64,000 nucleotides of DNA from Halosegnis longus (GTDB lineage Archaea; Halobacteriota; Halobacteria; Halobacteriales; Haloarculaceae). Under the pieces are notes generated by a model. That model searched no databases, was not told where the DNA came from, and was given only the letters and a program-made list of their open reading frames with translations. Below, piece after piece: positions 1 to 7,221 of the stretch. Location: assembly GCF_009663395.1 (NCBI RefSeq), contig NZ_QKNW01000001.1:1860001-1924000 (forward strand), read 5' to 3'. The position numbers and the translations under genes are program-made. Positions within the stretch are counted from its first letter, which is position 1. The number at the start of each line of letters is the position of its first letter.

Positions 1-501
1 CGTGACGGTGTCGGCGACCGAGCCGTTGGAAATCCACACCTTGTCGCCGTTGACGGTGTAGCCGTCGCCGTCGGCCTCGGCGTGCGTCTCCATCGCCGGC
101 ACGTCGGAGCCGGCACCGGCCTCGGAGAGCGCGAACGCGCCGATTTCTTCGCCTTCTGCGAGCGGGGTTAGGTACTCCTCCTTCTGGGTCTCGTCTCCGA
201 ACTCGTACACCATGTTGCCGGCAAGCGAGATGTGGGCCGCGACGATGGTGCCGAGCCCACCGGAGCCGCGGGAAATCTCTTCGAGCGCAATCGGATAGGC
301 GTGATAATCCAGTCCGGCGCCGCCGTACTCCTCCGGGAACGGCATCCCCATCAGCCCGAGCTTCGCGAGTTCGTCCACGAGGTCGGCGGGGAACTCGTCT
401 TCTTTGTCGATGTCTGCGGCTCGCGGGACGACCTCCTCGTCCACGAACTCCGTGACCATCTCCTTGATCTGTTTCTGCTCCGACGAGAGTTGGAAGTCCA
501 T
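1..501 (-). CDS. acyl-CoA dehydrogenase, N-terminal 167 residues (rest outside window)
   Basis: FAD-dependent alpha,beta-oxidation of an acyl-CoA, the first step of beta-oxidation or branched-chain acyl-CoA breakdown, in the cytoplasm. The visible part covers the N-terminal helical domain and the start of the middle domain. ALSEAGAGSD at residues 124-133 is the family FAD/substrate-binding signature (usually A-x-T/S-E-x-x-x-G-S-D), and residues 149-160 read YTVNGDKVWISN, the classic next strand. The ATG at 501 begins a typical MDFxLSxEQ N-terminus. The coding frame runs off the left edge, so the C-terminal helical domain and the catalytic Glu cannot be checked. It lies on the same strand as the 3-hydroxyacyl-CoA dehydrogenase gene 138 bp upstream, which fits beta-oxidation. 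Acyl chain specificity cannot be inferred. Confidence 0.93.
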   Translation of the reverse strand, partial: MDFQLSSEQKQIKEMVTEFVDEEVVPRAADIDKEDEFPADLVDELAKLGLMGMPFPEEYGGAGLDYHAYPIALEEISRGSGGLGTIVAAHISLAGNMVYEFGDETQKEEYLTPLAEGEEIGAFALSEAGAGSDVPAMETHAEADGDGYTVNGDKVWISNGSVADTVT

Positions 502-639
502 ACCCTCACTACGAGCCTGCACACTTGGCCGTTTCGAGCACCGAACGGCACAAAGTACATCCTCCACCGAGCCACAGAACGGCCAACGGCGGACGCGGGT
601 AGGGGCACCGCGTCATCCACCCGGACAGCATTCTTCGGA

Positions 640-1500
640 CTACTCGTAGCTGTAGAACCCCTCGCCCGTCTTCTTTCCCAAGTCGCCGGCGTCGACCTTC
701 CGGCGGAGGAGATACGCCGGCGTGTACCGGTCGCCGAGCTCCTCGTGGAGCGTCTCGGTCGCGTCAAGACAGATGTCCAGCCCGATGTGGTCGGCGAGTT
801 CGAGCGGTCCCATCGGAACGTTCGTGCCGAGCTTCATTCCGCGGTCGATATCCTCCTTGGTTGCGACGCCCTCGTCGAAGGCGCGAATCCCCTCGTTGAT
901 CCACGGCATCAGGATGCGGTTCGAGACGAACCCCGGCTTGTCGTCGGACTCCCACGTCTCCTTGCCGAGCGCCTCGGCGAACTCGTGGGCGAGGTCGGTC
1001 ACCGCGTCCGCCGTCTTCTCCCCGGTGACGACCTCAACGCCCTTCATCACCGGCACGGGGTTCATGAAGTGGAGACCGACGACCTGTTCTGGGCGTGCGG
1101 TCGCGGCCGCGATGGTCGTAATCGAGAGCGTCGAGGTGTTCGTCGCGAGCACCACGTCCTCGTCGACCACGTCGTCGAGGTCGGTGAAGATGTCGCGTTT
1201 GATGTCCATCTTCTCGACGGCGGCCTCGACGACGATGTCCGCCTCGGCCAGTCGATCGAGGTCGGTCGTGCCGGTGAGCCGCGCCTGCGCGTCGGCCTTC
1301 TCCGTCTCGGTAATAGTGTCGTTGGCGACGAGCCGCGAGAGGGAATCGTCGATGGCCGCCAGCCCGTCCTCGACGTACTCCTGTTCGATGTCGCGCATCA
1401 GTACGTCGTAGCCGGCGGTCGCGGCCACCTGCGCGATGCCGTTGCCCATCGTTCCCGCGCCGACGACGCCAACCGTCTCGATTTCGTCGAAGCCTCGCAT
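640..1500 (-). CDS. 3-hydroxyacyl-CoA / 3-hydroxybutyryl-CoA dehydrogenase
   Basis: NAD-dependent oxidation of (S)-3-hydroxyacyl-CoA to 3-ketoacyl-CoA, 286 aa, the usual length of stand-alone Hbd-type enzymes. The Rossmann motif GAGTMG is at residues 14-19. The active-site segment HFMNP is at 144-148, with catalytic His144 and Asn147. The C-terminal dimerisation domain starts near DKPGFVSNR (187-195) and ends GxxFYxYE. There is no enoyl-CoA hydratase domain, so this is not the fused FadB-like form. The stand-alone architecture also occurs in 3-hydroxybutyryl-CoA metabolism, so catabolic versus PHA or fermentative direction is undecided. The neighbouring acyl-CoA dehydrogenase favours beta-oxidation. 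Confidence 0.93.
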   Translation of the reverse strand: MRGFDEIETVGVVGAGTMGNGIAQVAATAGYDVLMRDIEQEYVEDGLAAIDDSLSRLVANDTITETEKADAQARLTGTTDLDRLAEADIVVEAAVEKMDIKRDIFTDLDDVVDEDVVLATNTSTLSITTIAAATARPEQVVGLHFMNPVPVMKGVEVVTGEKTADAVTDLAHEFAEALGKETWESDDKPGFVSNRILMPWINEGIRAFDEGVATKEDIDRGMKLGTNVPMGPLELADHIGLDICLDATETLHEELGDRYTPAYLLRRKVDAGDLGKKTGEGFYSYE

Positions 1501-1539
1501 ACTCGCGGGTCGGCTCGCCGGTGGTAAAATATGCCGAAG

Positions 1540-2439
1540 CTACTGTCTGTCGTGGAACGCCGCCACGCGGTCGAACAGCGCCTCGCGGCGACGCTCTATC
1601 GCGAGGAAGTGAGAGCCGTTCGCGATTTCCGCGTACTCGGCGTCGTCGGCCGCGAGGTCGTCGTAGAGCCGAAGCCCGTCCGCACGCGTCGCCGTCCGGT
1701 CGAGCGACCCGCGCACGACGAGCGTCGGCACGGTGATACCGCCCGCGTCGTATATCGGCCCCTCGGTCGCGGCCGCCGTGAGGTCGAGCAGCGTCCCGTT
1801 CGGGGCCTCGACCGTCGGCGGGTCGTCGCGCACGCCCTGTCCGTCGAACAGCGTCGTCCAGAAACGGTCGAATGCGTCCGGGTCGCGGTAGTCGCTCGGC
1901 GTCGGGAGATGTGCGTCCCACCGATCGCGCGTGTTGGCGCGCGTCGTCTCACGTTTCGGTGCCGGGTCAGGTCCGGGGTCGAAGGCGCTGACCCGCGCCG
2001 GGTCGGGGTCGTAGACGGGCGCGAACTGGACGAGCGAGGAGAGCTCCGTGCCCCGCGTACACGCGAGGCCGGCCACCATCGTCCCCCACGAGTAGCCGAC
2101 GAGGTGGAGGCGGTCGTGGTCGCGAGCCAACGAATCGAGGACGCGACGCAGGTCATCGGCGACCCTGTCGGCTCGACTCGGCGGGTCACCGGCCGGGTCG
2201 TCCATCGCGGCGGGGCGGTCGCTGTCGCCGTAGCCGACGGCGTCGACGGCGTAGGCTGCCCGCCCGCGGGACGCGGTGTCGGCGAGCCACGAGTAGCCGG
2301 GCGTGTCGAAGGCCGGCCGCGCGCCGAACGTCGCGCCGTGGACGAAGACGACCGCGTCCTCGGCCGGCCGGTCGGGTCGGCGCGCGTGGATTGCGATACG
2401 AGTCCCATCGTCCGTCTCGACGTCGCGCCGGTGTGACAT
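1540..2439 (-). CDS. alpha/beta-fold hydrolase, substrate unknown
   Basis: A 299-aa cytoplasmic alpha/beta hydrolase. Visible features: oxyanion-hole HG at 34-35 (VFVHGATFG), nucleophile elbow GYSWG with Ser117, probable acid Asp247 in GSLDRTA, and catalytic His277 in NGSHF, in the canonical order and spacing. A lid-like insert lies at about 145-205. No signal peptide is seen. It stands alone on the minus strand, divergent from the aldolase gene, with a TATA-like GTTAAC about 27 nt upstream of its ATG. Reaction class (esterase, haloperoxidase-like or epoxide hydrolase) cannot be told from the motifs. Confidence 0.85.
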   Translation of the reverse strand: MSHRRDVETDDGTRIAIHARRPDRPAEDAVVFVHGATFGARPAFDTPGYSWLADTASRGRAAYAVDAVGYGDSDRPAAMDDPAGDPPSRADRVADDLRRVLDSLARDHDRLHLVGYSWGTMVAGLACTRGTELSSLVQFAPVYDPDPARVSAFDPGPDPAPKRETTRANTRDRWDAHLPTPSDYRDPDAFDRFWTTLFDGQGVRDDPPTVEAPNGTLLDLTAAATEGPIYDAGGITVPTLVVRGSLDRTATRADGLRLYDDLAADDAEYAEIANGSHFLAIERRREALFDRVAAFHDRQ

Positions 2440-2462
2440 ACCGACCGCTCTCGGCCCCGTGA

Positions 2463-2475
2463 GTTAACTGTTAAC
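2463..2475. promoter_or_regulatory. tandem palindrome GTTAACTGTTAAC in the hydrolase/fba intergenic region
   Basis: Two GTTAAC palindromes separated by one base. The proximal copy (2463-2468) is centred 26-27 nt upstream of the minus-strand ATG at 2439, the expected TATA position for a leaderless hydrolase mRNA. The second copy may be part of the promoter or an operator half-site. For the aldolase the site lies 66-78 nt upstream. Confidence 0.5.
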
Positions 2476-2540
2476 ACGCCGTTCGGCGGCTGAGCCGGCG
2501 CATCAATACCTTCTTTGGGCAGGTGTGCAGACGGACTCGT

Positions 2541-3335
2541 ATGCAGCCATTCGACGACAGCCCGCTCGCTCGCGACGGGAAGGTGCTCATCCTCGCGTAC
2601 GACCACGGTCTCGAACACGGCCCGGTCGACTTCGAGGGACTCGACGGCAGCGAGGACCCCGCCCGGACGTTCGAGGCGGCGACCCACCCGGCCGTCACCT
2701 CGCTGGCCGTCCAGAAGGGGCCGGCCGAGGCGTACTACCCCTCCTACGAGGACGACGTCGACCTCCTGCTCAAGCTGAACGGCACGTCGAACCTCTGGAT
2801 GGGCGAGCCGGATTCGGCGGTCAACTGCACCGTCGACTACGCCCATGAGATCGGCGCGTCGTCGGTCGGCTTCACCGTCTACGGCGGCTCCAACAACGAA
2901 ATCGAGATGGTCGAGGAGTTCCGCGACGCGCAGGAGGCCGCCCGCCACCGCGACCTCCCGGTCGTGATGTGGTCGTACCCGCGCGGACAGGGGCTGAAAA
3001 ACGACACCTCGCCCGACACCATCGCCTACGCCGCCCGACAGGCCCACGAACTCGGGGCCGACGTGGCGAAGGTGAAGTATCCCGGCTCGCAGGCGGCGAT
3101 GGAACACGCCGTCTCGATGGCCGGCAAGACGAAGGTCGTCATGTCCGGCGGCTCGAAGACGACCGACCGGGAGTTCCTCTCGTCGGTCAAATCGGTCATC
3201 GACGCCGGCGGCGTCGGGCTCGCCGTCGGCCGGAACGTCTGGCAGCGCGAGGACCCGACCCACATCCTCGACGCGCTCGAAGCCGTCATCTTCGACGAGA
3301 CGAGCGTCGACGAGGCGCTCGACCGCGCAGCCTGA
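2541..3335 (+). CDS. archaeal-type class I fructose-1,6-bisphosphate aldolase (DhnA family)
   Basis: Probable Schiff-base aldolase condensing dihydroxyacetone phosphate and glyceraldehyde 3-phosphate, 264 aa. DHGLEHGP at 21-28, a Lys in AKVKYPG (Lys177 is the likely Schiff-base residue), and VVMSGGSK at 199-206 are DhnA-family hallmarks. An upstream in-frame ATG at 2523 would add MCRRTR; the ATG at 2541 is preferred because it matches the family N-terminus and has a T-rich TATA-like element (2511-2516) 27 nt upstream. The next gene is fructose-bisphosphatase with a TGATG overlap, which argues for a gluconeogenic aldolase rather than the ADH synthase of archaeal aromatic amino acid biosynthesis, a paralogue with the same fold. 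Confidence 0.88.
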   Translation: MQPFDDSPLARDGKVLILAYDHGLEHGPVDFEGLDGSEDPARTFEAATHPAVTSLAVQKGPAEAYYPSYEDDVDLLLKLNGTSNLWMGEPDSAVNCTVDYAHEIGASSVGFTVYGGSNNEIEMVEEFRDAQEAARHRDLPVVMWSYPRGQGLKNDTSPDTIAYAARQAHELGADVAKVKYPGSQAAMEHAVSMAGKTKVVMSGGSKTTDREFLSSVKSVIDAGGVGLAVGRNVWQREDPTHILDALEAVIFDETSVDEALDRAA

Positions 3336-4180
3336 TGGACGACGGTATCGCCGCCGTCCTCGACACCGTCGCGACCACGGCCCCGGAGATTCGCGACGGA
3401 CTCTCCGGTCGCCGCAGCTACGGCGACACCGAGAACCCATCGGGAGAACGGCAGCTCGCGGCCGACGAGTACGCCGACGGGATGCTGGAGACCCGCCTGC
3501 TCGCCCTCGATTCGGTGGCGAGCTACGCCAGCGAGGAGCGCGAGTCCGTCATCGCGAGCGACGCCGGCGGCGACTACCATATCGCCTGCGACCCGCTCGA
3601 CGGCTCCTCGAATCTCAAGTCGAACAACACGATGGGCACCATCGTCGGCGTCTACGACGAGCCGCTCCCGGCCGGTGGCCGGAGTCTCGTCGCGAGCGCG
3701 TTCGTCCTCTTCGGCCCGATTACGACGATGGTGACCGCCCACGAGGACACCGTCACCGAGTACGTTATCGAGGACGGCGACCGGCGCGTCGTCACCGAGG
3801 ACCTGACCATTCCAGACGACCCCGTCGTGTACGGCTTCGGCGGGCGCGTCCCCGACTGGCCCGACGAGTTCGCCGACTACGCCGCCGACATCGAACAGGA
3901 ACTCAAGCTCCGGTACGGCGGCGCGATGATCGGCGACGTGAACCAGGTGCTCACCTACGGCGGCGTCTTCGCGTATCCGGCACTCGAATCCGCGCCCGAC
4001 GGAAAACTCCGGCTCCTGTTCGAAGGGAATCCGATTGCCTACATCGTCGAGACGGCCGGCGGTCGGTCCTCCGACGGAAGCCGGTCGCTGCTCGACGTGC
4101 CGGCCGAGGAAATCCACCAGCGCGTCCCCGTCCACCTCGGGAACGCGGCGCTCGTCGACCGGCTGGAAGCCGCGCTCTGA
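3335..4180 (+). CDS. fbp: class I fructose-1,6-bisphosphatase
   Basis: Hydrolyses fructose 1,6-bisphosphate to fructose 6-phosphate in gluconeogenesis, 281 aa. The metal and phosphate signature DPLDGSSN is at 86-93. Upstream acidic residues in ASEERES (65-71) fit metal coordination, and FEGNPIAYIVETAGG further on is the typical class I C-terminal substrate loop. Its ATG overlaps the aldolase stop by one base (TGATG), so the two are co-transcribed and probably translationally coupled. This is not the bifunctional archaeal FBP aldolase/phosphatase (type V), so this organism uses separate enzymes. A T-rich tract follows the stop. Confidence 0.93.
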   Translation: MDDGIAAVLDTVATTAPEIRDGLSGRRSYGDTENPSGERQLAADEYADGMLETRLLALDSVASYASEERESVIASDAGGDYHIACDPLDGSSNLKSNNTMGTIVGVYDEPLPAGGRSLVASAFVLFGPITTMVTAHEDTVTEYVIEDGDRRVVTEDLTIPDDPVVYGFGGRVPDWPDEFADYAADIEQELKLRYGGAMIGDVNQVLTYGGVFAYPALESAPDGKLRLLFEGNPIAYIVETAGGRSSDGSRSLLDVPAEEIHQRVPVHLGNAALVDRLEAAL

Positions 4181-4189
4181 CGCCCCGAC

Positions 4190-4202
4190 TTTTCTGTTTT
4201 TG
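4190..4202 (+). terminator. T-rich tract after fba-fbp
   Basis: The run TTTTCTGTTTTTG begins 10 nt after the fbp stop. This is the T-rich signal at which archaeal RNA polymerase terminates. It also lies 20-32 nt upstream of the next ATG (4222), so it could double as that gene's TATA region. Confidence 0.5.
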
Positions 4203-4221
4203 TCGTGTCCCTCCGGTCGCA

Positions 4222-4530
4222 ATGACACGAAACGAGGACCTCGTCGACCGCATCAACGACGAACTCGACCAGCTTCGCGACCGCATCAACGAGCAGTTCG
4301 GCGACGACGACGACGACCGGCCCGACGGGATGCCAGCGATTCCGACGCTGGAGACGAGCGACGACGACACCGCCTTCGAATCGTGGTACGACGACAGCGT
4401 CCAGCCGCTCGTGGAGGCGTTGCGCGAGTACGAAGAGGAACTGCGCAGCCGGGACAGTAGCTACGCGAAGCTCTCCGCGAAACTCGAGGTGGTCACCGAC
4501 CTGCTGCCGGACCGGGAGAACAAGCAGTAA
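4222..4530 (+). CDS. conserved-looking small acidic protein, helical, function unknown
   Basis: A 102-aa protein I do not recognise. Residues 1-25 and about 60-98 are charged and heptad-like (DELDQLRDRINEQ; LREYEEELRSRDSSYAKLSAKLEV), suggesting two helices or a short coiled coil. They are joined by a very acidic linker with DDDDD around residue 30. No membrane segment, cysteines or enzyme motif is seen. Codon use and acidity match the neighbours, so it looks native. It lies between fbp and the carboxyltransferase gene on the same strand, with 41 and 50 bp gaps. A structural or partner-binding role is possible, but nothing identifies it. Confidence 0.75.
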   Translation: MTRNEDLVDRINDELDQLRDRINEQFGDDDDDRPDGMPAIPTLETSDDDTAFESWYDDSVQPLVEALREYEEELRSRDSSYAKLSAKLEVVTDLLPDRENKQ

Positions 4531-4580
4531 CAATATTTGCGAACGGAAACGGATTAGTCGCCGGCCTCGCCACGCAGAGT

Positions 4581-6323
4581 ATGGACGTACACATCGGCGA
4601 GTCGGCGACACAGGAGGAGGCGTCGGCCATCGCCAGCGCGCTCTCCGAGCACACGGACGACGACGAGATACGCGTCTTCGTCGGTGACGACGACGAACCG
4701 CTGCTCGTGCGCGACGTGAACCTCACCGCGCCGATTGACGACGACCTCGGTCCCACCGACCGCGAGCAGCGGCTCCGCGAGGAAATCGCCGACATCGAGG
4801 CGGGCGGTCCACAGAAGTACAAGGACCGACTCGGCGACCAGAACAAACTCTTCGTGCGCGACCGTCTCGACCTGTGGTTCGGGGGGGACGGTATCGCCTT
4901 CGAGGACGGGAAGTTCGCCGCCTTCGACGACTGGCACGAGAACGCCCCCGACGCCGACGAGGACGCGAGCCGCACGCCCGGCGACGGGCTCCTCACCGGC
5001 GCGGCGGACTTCGAGGGCCGCGACGTGCACTGGATGGCCAACGACTTCACCGTGAAGGCGGGGTCGATGGCCGGCCGCGGCGTCGAGAAGTTCCTCCGGA
5101 TGCAACAGCGCGCGCTCAAGACCGGCCAGCCGGTCCTGTACCTGATGGACTCCTCCGGCGGGCGCATCGACCAACAGACCGGCTTCTTCGCCAACCGCGA
5201 GGGCATCGGGAAATACTACTACAACCACTCGATGCTGTCGGGCCGGGTCCCCCAGATTTGTGTGCTGTACGGTCCTTGTATCGCCGGCGCGGCCTACACC
5301 CCGGTCTTCGCCGACTTCACCATCATGGTCGAGGGGATGTCCGCGATGGCGATTGCCTCCCCGCGCATGGTGCAGATGGTCACCGGCGAGGACATCGACA
5401 TGCAGGACCTCGGCGGCCCGCAGGTCCACGCCGAACACTCCGGCTCCGCCGACTTGGTCGCGAAAGACGAGGAGCACGCCCGCGAACTCGTCGCGCAACT
5501 CATCACCTATCTGCCGGACAACAGCGACGAGTCGCCGCCGATGGCGGAGTCCAAGCCGCCGCGCAAGCCGCCGAAGGGTATCGACGCCGTCGTCCCCGAA
5601 GCGCCCAACGAGCCGTACGACATGGAGCGCGTCATCGAGCGCGTCGTCGACCACGGCTCGTACTTCGAGCTGAAACCCGACTACGGGAAGGAGATCATCA
5701 CGGCCTTCGGTCGGGTCGACGGCCGGCCGGTCGGTATCGTCGCGAACCAGCCCGACGAACGGGCGGGGGCCATCTTCCCCGACGCGGCCGACAAGGCCGC
5801 CGACTTCGTGTGGACCTGTGACGCCTACGACATCCCGCTCCTGTATCTGTGTGACACGCCCGGCTTCATGGCCGGCTCCGGCGTCGAGAAGGAGGGCATC
5901 CTGGAGAAGGGCAAAAAGATGATCTATGCGACATCTGAGGCCACGGTGCCGAAACAGTCCGTGATCGTGCGGAAGGCGTACGGGGCCGGCATCTACGCGA
6001 TGTCCGGCCCGGCGTACGACCCTGAGTCGGTCATCGGACTCCCGGCCGGCGAAATCGGTATCATGGGGCCGGAGGCGGCCATCAACGCGGTCTACGCCAA
6101 CCGACTCGCCGACATCGACGACCCCGAGGAGCGCGCCGAGACGGAACAACAGCTCCGCGAGGAGTACCGCGAGGATATCGACATCCACCGGATGGCGAGC
6201 GAGGTCGTCATCGACGAAATCATCCCGCCGTCCGAACTGCGCGGTGAACTCGCGGCCCGCTTCGAGTTCTACGAGGGCGTCGAGAAGGACCGTCCGTCGA
6301 AGAAACACGGCACCGTGTTCTGA
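4581..6323 (+). CDS. acyl-CoA carboxylase carboxyltransferase subunit with extra N-terminal domain
   Basis: A 580-aa biotin-dependent carboxyltransferase (AccD/PccB/MccB superfamily) that moves CO2 from carboxybiotin to an acyl-CoA. Two crotonase-like halves are visible. Oxyanion-hole segments are DSSGGRID (190-197), GPCIAGAAY (231-239) and DTPGFMAG (425-432). It is about 65 residues longer than the PccB-type gene at 55277. The excess is N-terminal: residues 1-60 include GESATQEEASAIASAL, resembling the small epsilon/PccX subunit. It clusters with MaoC and CitE-type genes, not with the biotin carboxylase at 61356, so the substrate may differ from propionyl-CoA; methylcrotonyl-CoA or another branched acyl-CoA is possible. 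Its stop overlaps the SMR transporter start (TGATG). Confidence 0.88.
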   Translation: MDVHIGESATQEEASAIASALSEHTDDDEIRVFVGDDDEPLLVRDVNLTAPIDDDLGPTDREQRLREEIADIEAGGPQKYKDRLGDQNKLFVRDRLDLWFGGDGIAFEDGKFAAFDDWHENAPDADEDASRTPGDGLLTGAADFEGRDVHWMANDFTVKAGSMAGRGVEKFLRMQQRALKTGQPVLYLMDSSGGRIDQQTGFFANREGIGKYYYNHSMLSGRVPQICVLYGPCIAGAAYTPVFADFTIMVEGMSAMAIASPRMVQMVTGEDIDMQDLGGPQVHAEHSGSADLVAKDEEHARELVAQLITYLPDNSDESPPMAESKPPRKPPKGIDAVVPEAPNEPYDMERVIERVVDHGSYFELKPDYGKEIITAFGRVDGRPVGIVANQPDERAGAIFPDAADKAADFVWTCDAYDIPLLYLCDTPGFMAGSGVEKEGILEKGKKMIYATSEATVPKQSVIVRKAYGAGIYAMSGPAYDPESVIGLPAGEIGIMGPEAAINAVYANRLADIDDPEERAETEQQLREEYREDIDIHRMASEVVIDEIIPPSELRGELAARFEFYEGVEKDRPSKKHGTVF

Positions 6324-6637
6324 TGTCGTGGCCCACCCTCATTGCGGCCGGCCTGTTCGAGGTAGCGTGGGCGGTCGGATTGGAGTACTCCGACGGTCTC
6401 TCGGAGCCGCTGCCGACCGCGGCGACGGTGCTCGCGCTCGTCGTGAGCATGCTACTGCTTGCCCGCGCCGTCGAGACGCTCCCCATCGGGACGGCCTACG
6501 CTGTCTGGACCGGCATCGGTGCGGTCGGGACCGCGACGCTCGGTATCGTGCTGTTCGACGAGCCGGCGACCCTCGCGCGGGGCGGCTTCATCGCCGTCAT
6601 CGTCGTCGGCATCGTCGGGCTCCACAGCGTCTCGTGA
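6323..6637 (+). CDS. small multidrug resistance (SMR) family transporter
   Basis: A 104-aa integral membrane protein with four predicted TM helices (about 3-20, 29-50, 55-78, 83-103), the standard SMR size. The essential Glu13 in TM1 (LFEVAW, as in EmrE Glu14 and Gdx Glu13) and the WTGIGAVG stretch in TM3 are present. Members exchange protons for quaternary ammonium compounds or, in the Gdx/SugE subgroup, guanidinium. TM1 reads somewhat like the SugE/Gdx subgroup, but subtype is not certain. It overlaps the carboxyltransferase stop by one base, and its stop lies 1 bp from the convergent MaoC stop. The functional link with acyl-CoA metabolism is unclear. Confidence 0.88.
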   Translation: MSWPTLIAAGLFEVAWAVGLEYSDGLSEPLPTAATVLALVVSMLLLARAVETLPIGTAYAVWTGIGAVGTATLGIVLFDEPATLARGGFIAVIVVGIVGLHSVS

Positions 6638-6638
6638 G

Positions 6639-7103
6639 CTACTGAGTTGCCTGTTTGAGCGAGAGCGCGGTCCGGTCGAACTCACAGACGAGCGTGTCTT
6701 CTGTCTCGTCTTCGACCTTGTACGTCTCGACGTGCATCTCGACGATGCCCCGCTCCCCGTCGCTGGTCTCGCGTTTGCTCGTGACCGTCGTCTCGGCGTA
6801 GATGGTGTCGCCGTGGAAGACCGGGTTGGGGTGTTGGACCGAGTCGTACGAGAGGTTCGCGACGATGGTGCCGTCGGTCGTCTCGGGGATGGACATGCCG
6901 ACCGCGAGGGACATCGTGTAGAGGCCGTTGACGAGTCGCGCGCCGAAGTCGGTGTCGGCCGCGAAGTCGGCGTCCAGGTGGAGCGGCTGCTGGTTCATGG
7001 TCATGTCGCAGAACGTCTGGTTGTCGCTTTCCGAGACGGTGCGCCGGCGCGGATGCTCGATCGTCTCGCCGACGGTGAACTCCTCGTAGTACAGACCTGC
7101 CAT
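6639..7103 (-). CDS. MaoC-family (hot-dog fold) enoyl-CoA / mesaconyl-CoA hydratase-like protein
   Basis: A 154-aa single hot-dog domain. The hydratase-2 segment reads NQQPLHLD at 37-44, with catalytic His42 kept. Where R-specific hydratases have Asp (D-x-N-P-L-H), this protein has Asn37. It ends with a typical MaoC beta strand (VHVETYKVEDETEDTL). It is divergent from the CitE-type lyase with two clear divergent promoters, a pairing seen for hydratase plus lyase of C5 CoA esters (mesaconyl/methylmalyl-CoA, or itaconyl/citramalyl-CoA). It is much shorter than the roughly 350-aa mesaconyl-CoA hydratase of the methylaspartate cycle as I recall it, so the assignment stays at family level. Confidence 0.82.
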   Translation of the reverse strand: MAGLYYEEFTVGETIEHPRRRTVSESDNQTFCDMTMNQQPLHLDADFAADTDFGARLVNGLYTMSLAVGMSIPETTDGTIVANLSYDSVQHPNPVFHGDTIYAETTVTSKRETSDGERGIVEMHVETYKVEDETEDTLVCEFDRTALSLKQATQ

Positions 7104-7126
7104 ACCGGCTCTCGCGGCGGTAGTGG

Positions 7127-7133
7127 CAAATAT
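7127..7133 (-). promoter_or_regulatory. TATA-like element of the MaoC gene
   Basis: ATATTTG on the minus strand, centred 27 nt upstream of the ATG at 7103, which fits a leaderless transcript. It is half of a divergent promoter pair with the element at 7191. Confidence 0.6.
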
Positions 7134-7190
7134 GGTAGTGGTCTCAGCCGACGCTCGCGGGCGCGGTACTCGTTACTCGCGGAGCAACGT

Positions 7191-7198
7191 AATTTAAC
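7191..7198 (+). promoter_or_regulatory. TATA-like element of the CitE-type lyase gene
   Basis: AATTTAAC, centred about 27 nt upstream of the ATG at 7222, preceded by a purine-rich BRE-like GGAGCAACGT. Between the two divergent TATA elements is a tandem TACTCG-t-TACTCG (about 7167-7179), a possible shared operator. Confidence 0.6.
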
Positions 7199-7221
7199 AG
7201 CGAGCCGTCGGAGTCGAGGGT

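Noticed and set aside
2440-2540. TrmB-type site (TACT-N-GAGTA) for sugar-gene regulation upstream of fba
   Set aside because: I found no such spaced motif here; only the GTTAAC palindromes, which fit a TATA role.
1596-3440. 614-residue minus-strand frame across hydrolase, aldolase and fbp
   Set aside because: Shadow frame of GC-rich genes; low complexity, Arg-rich and Ser-rich, no motif.
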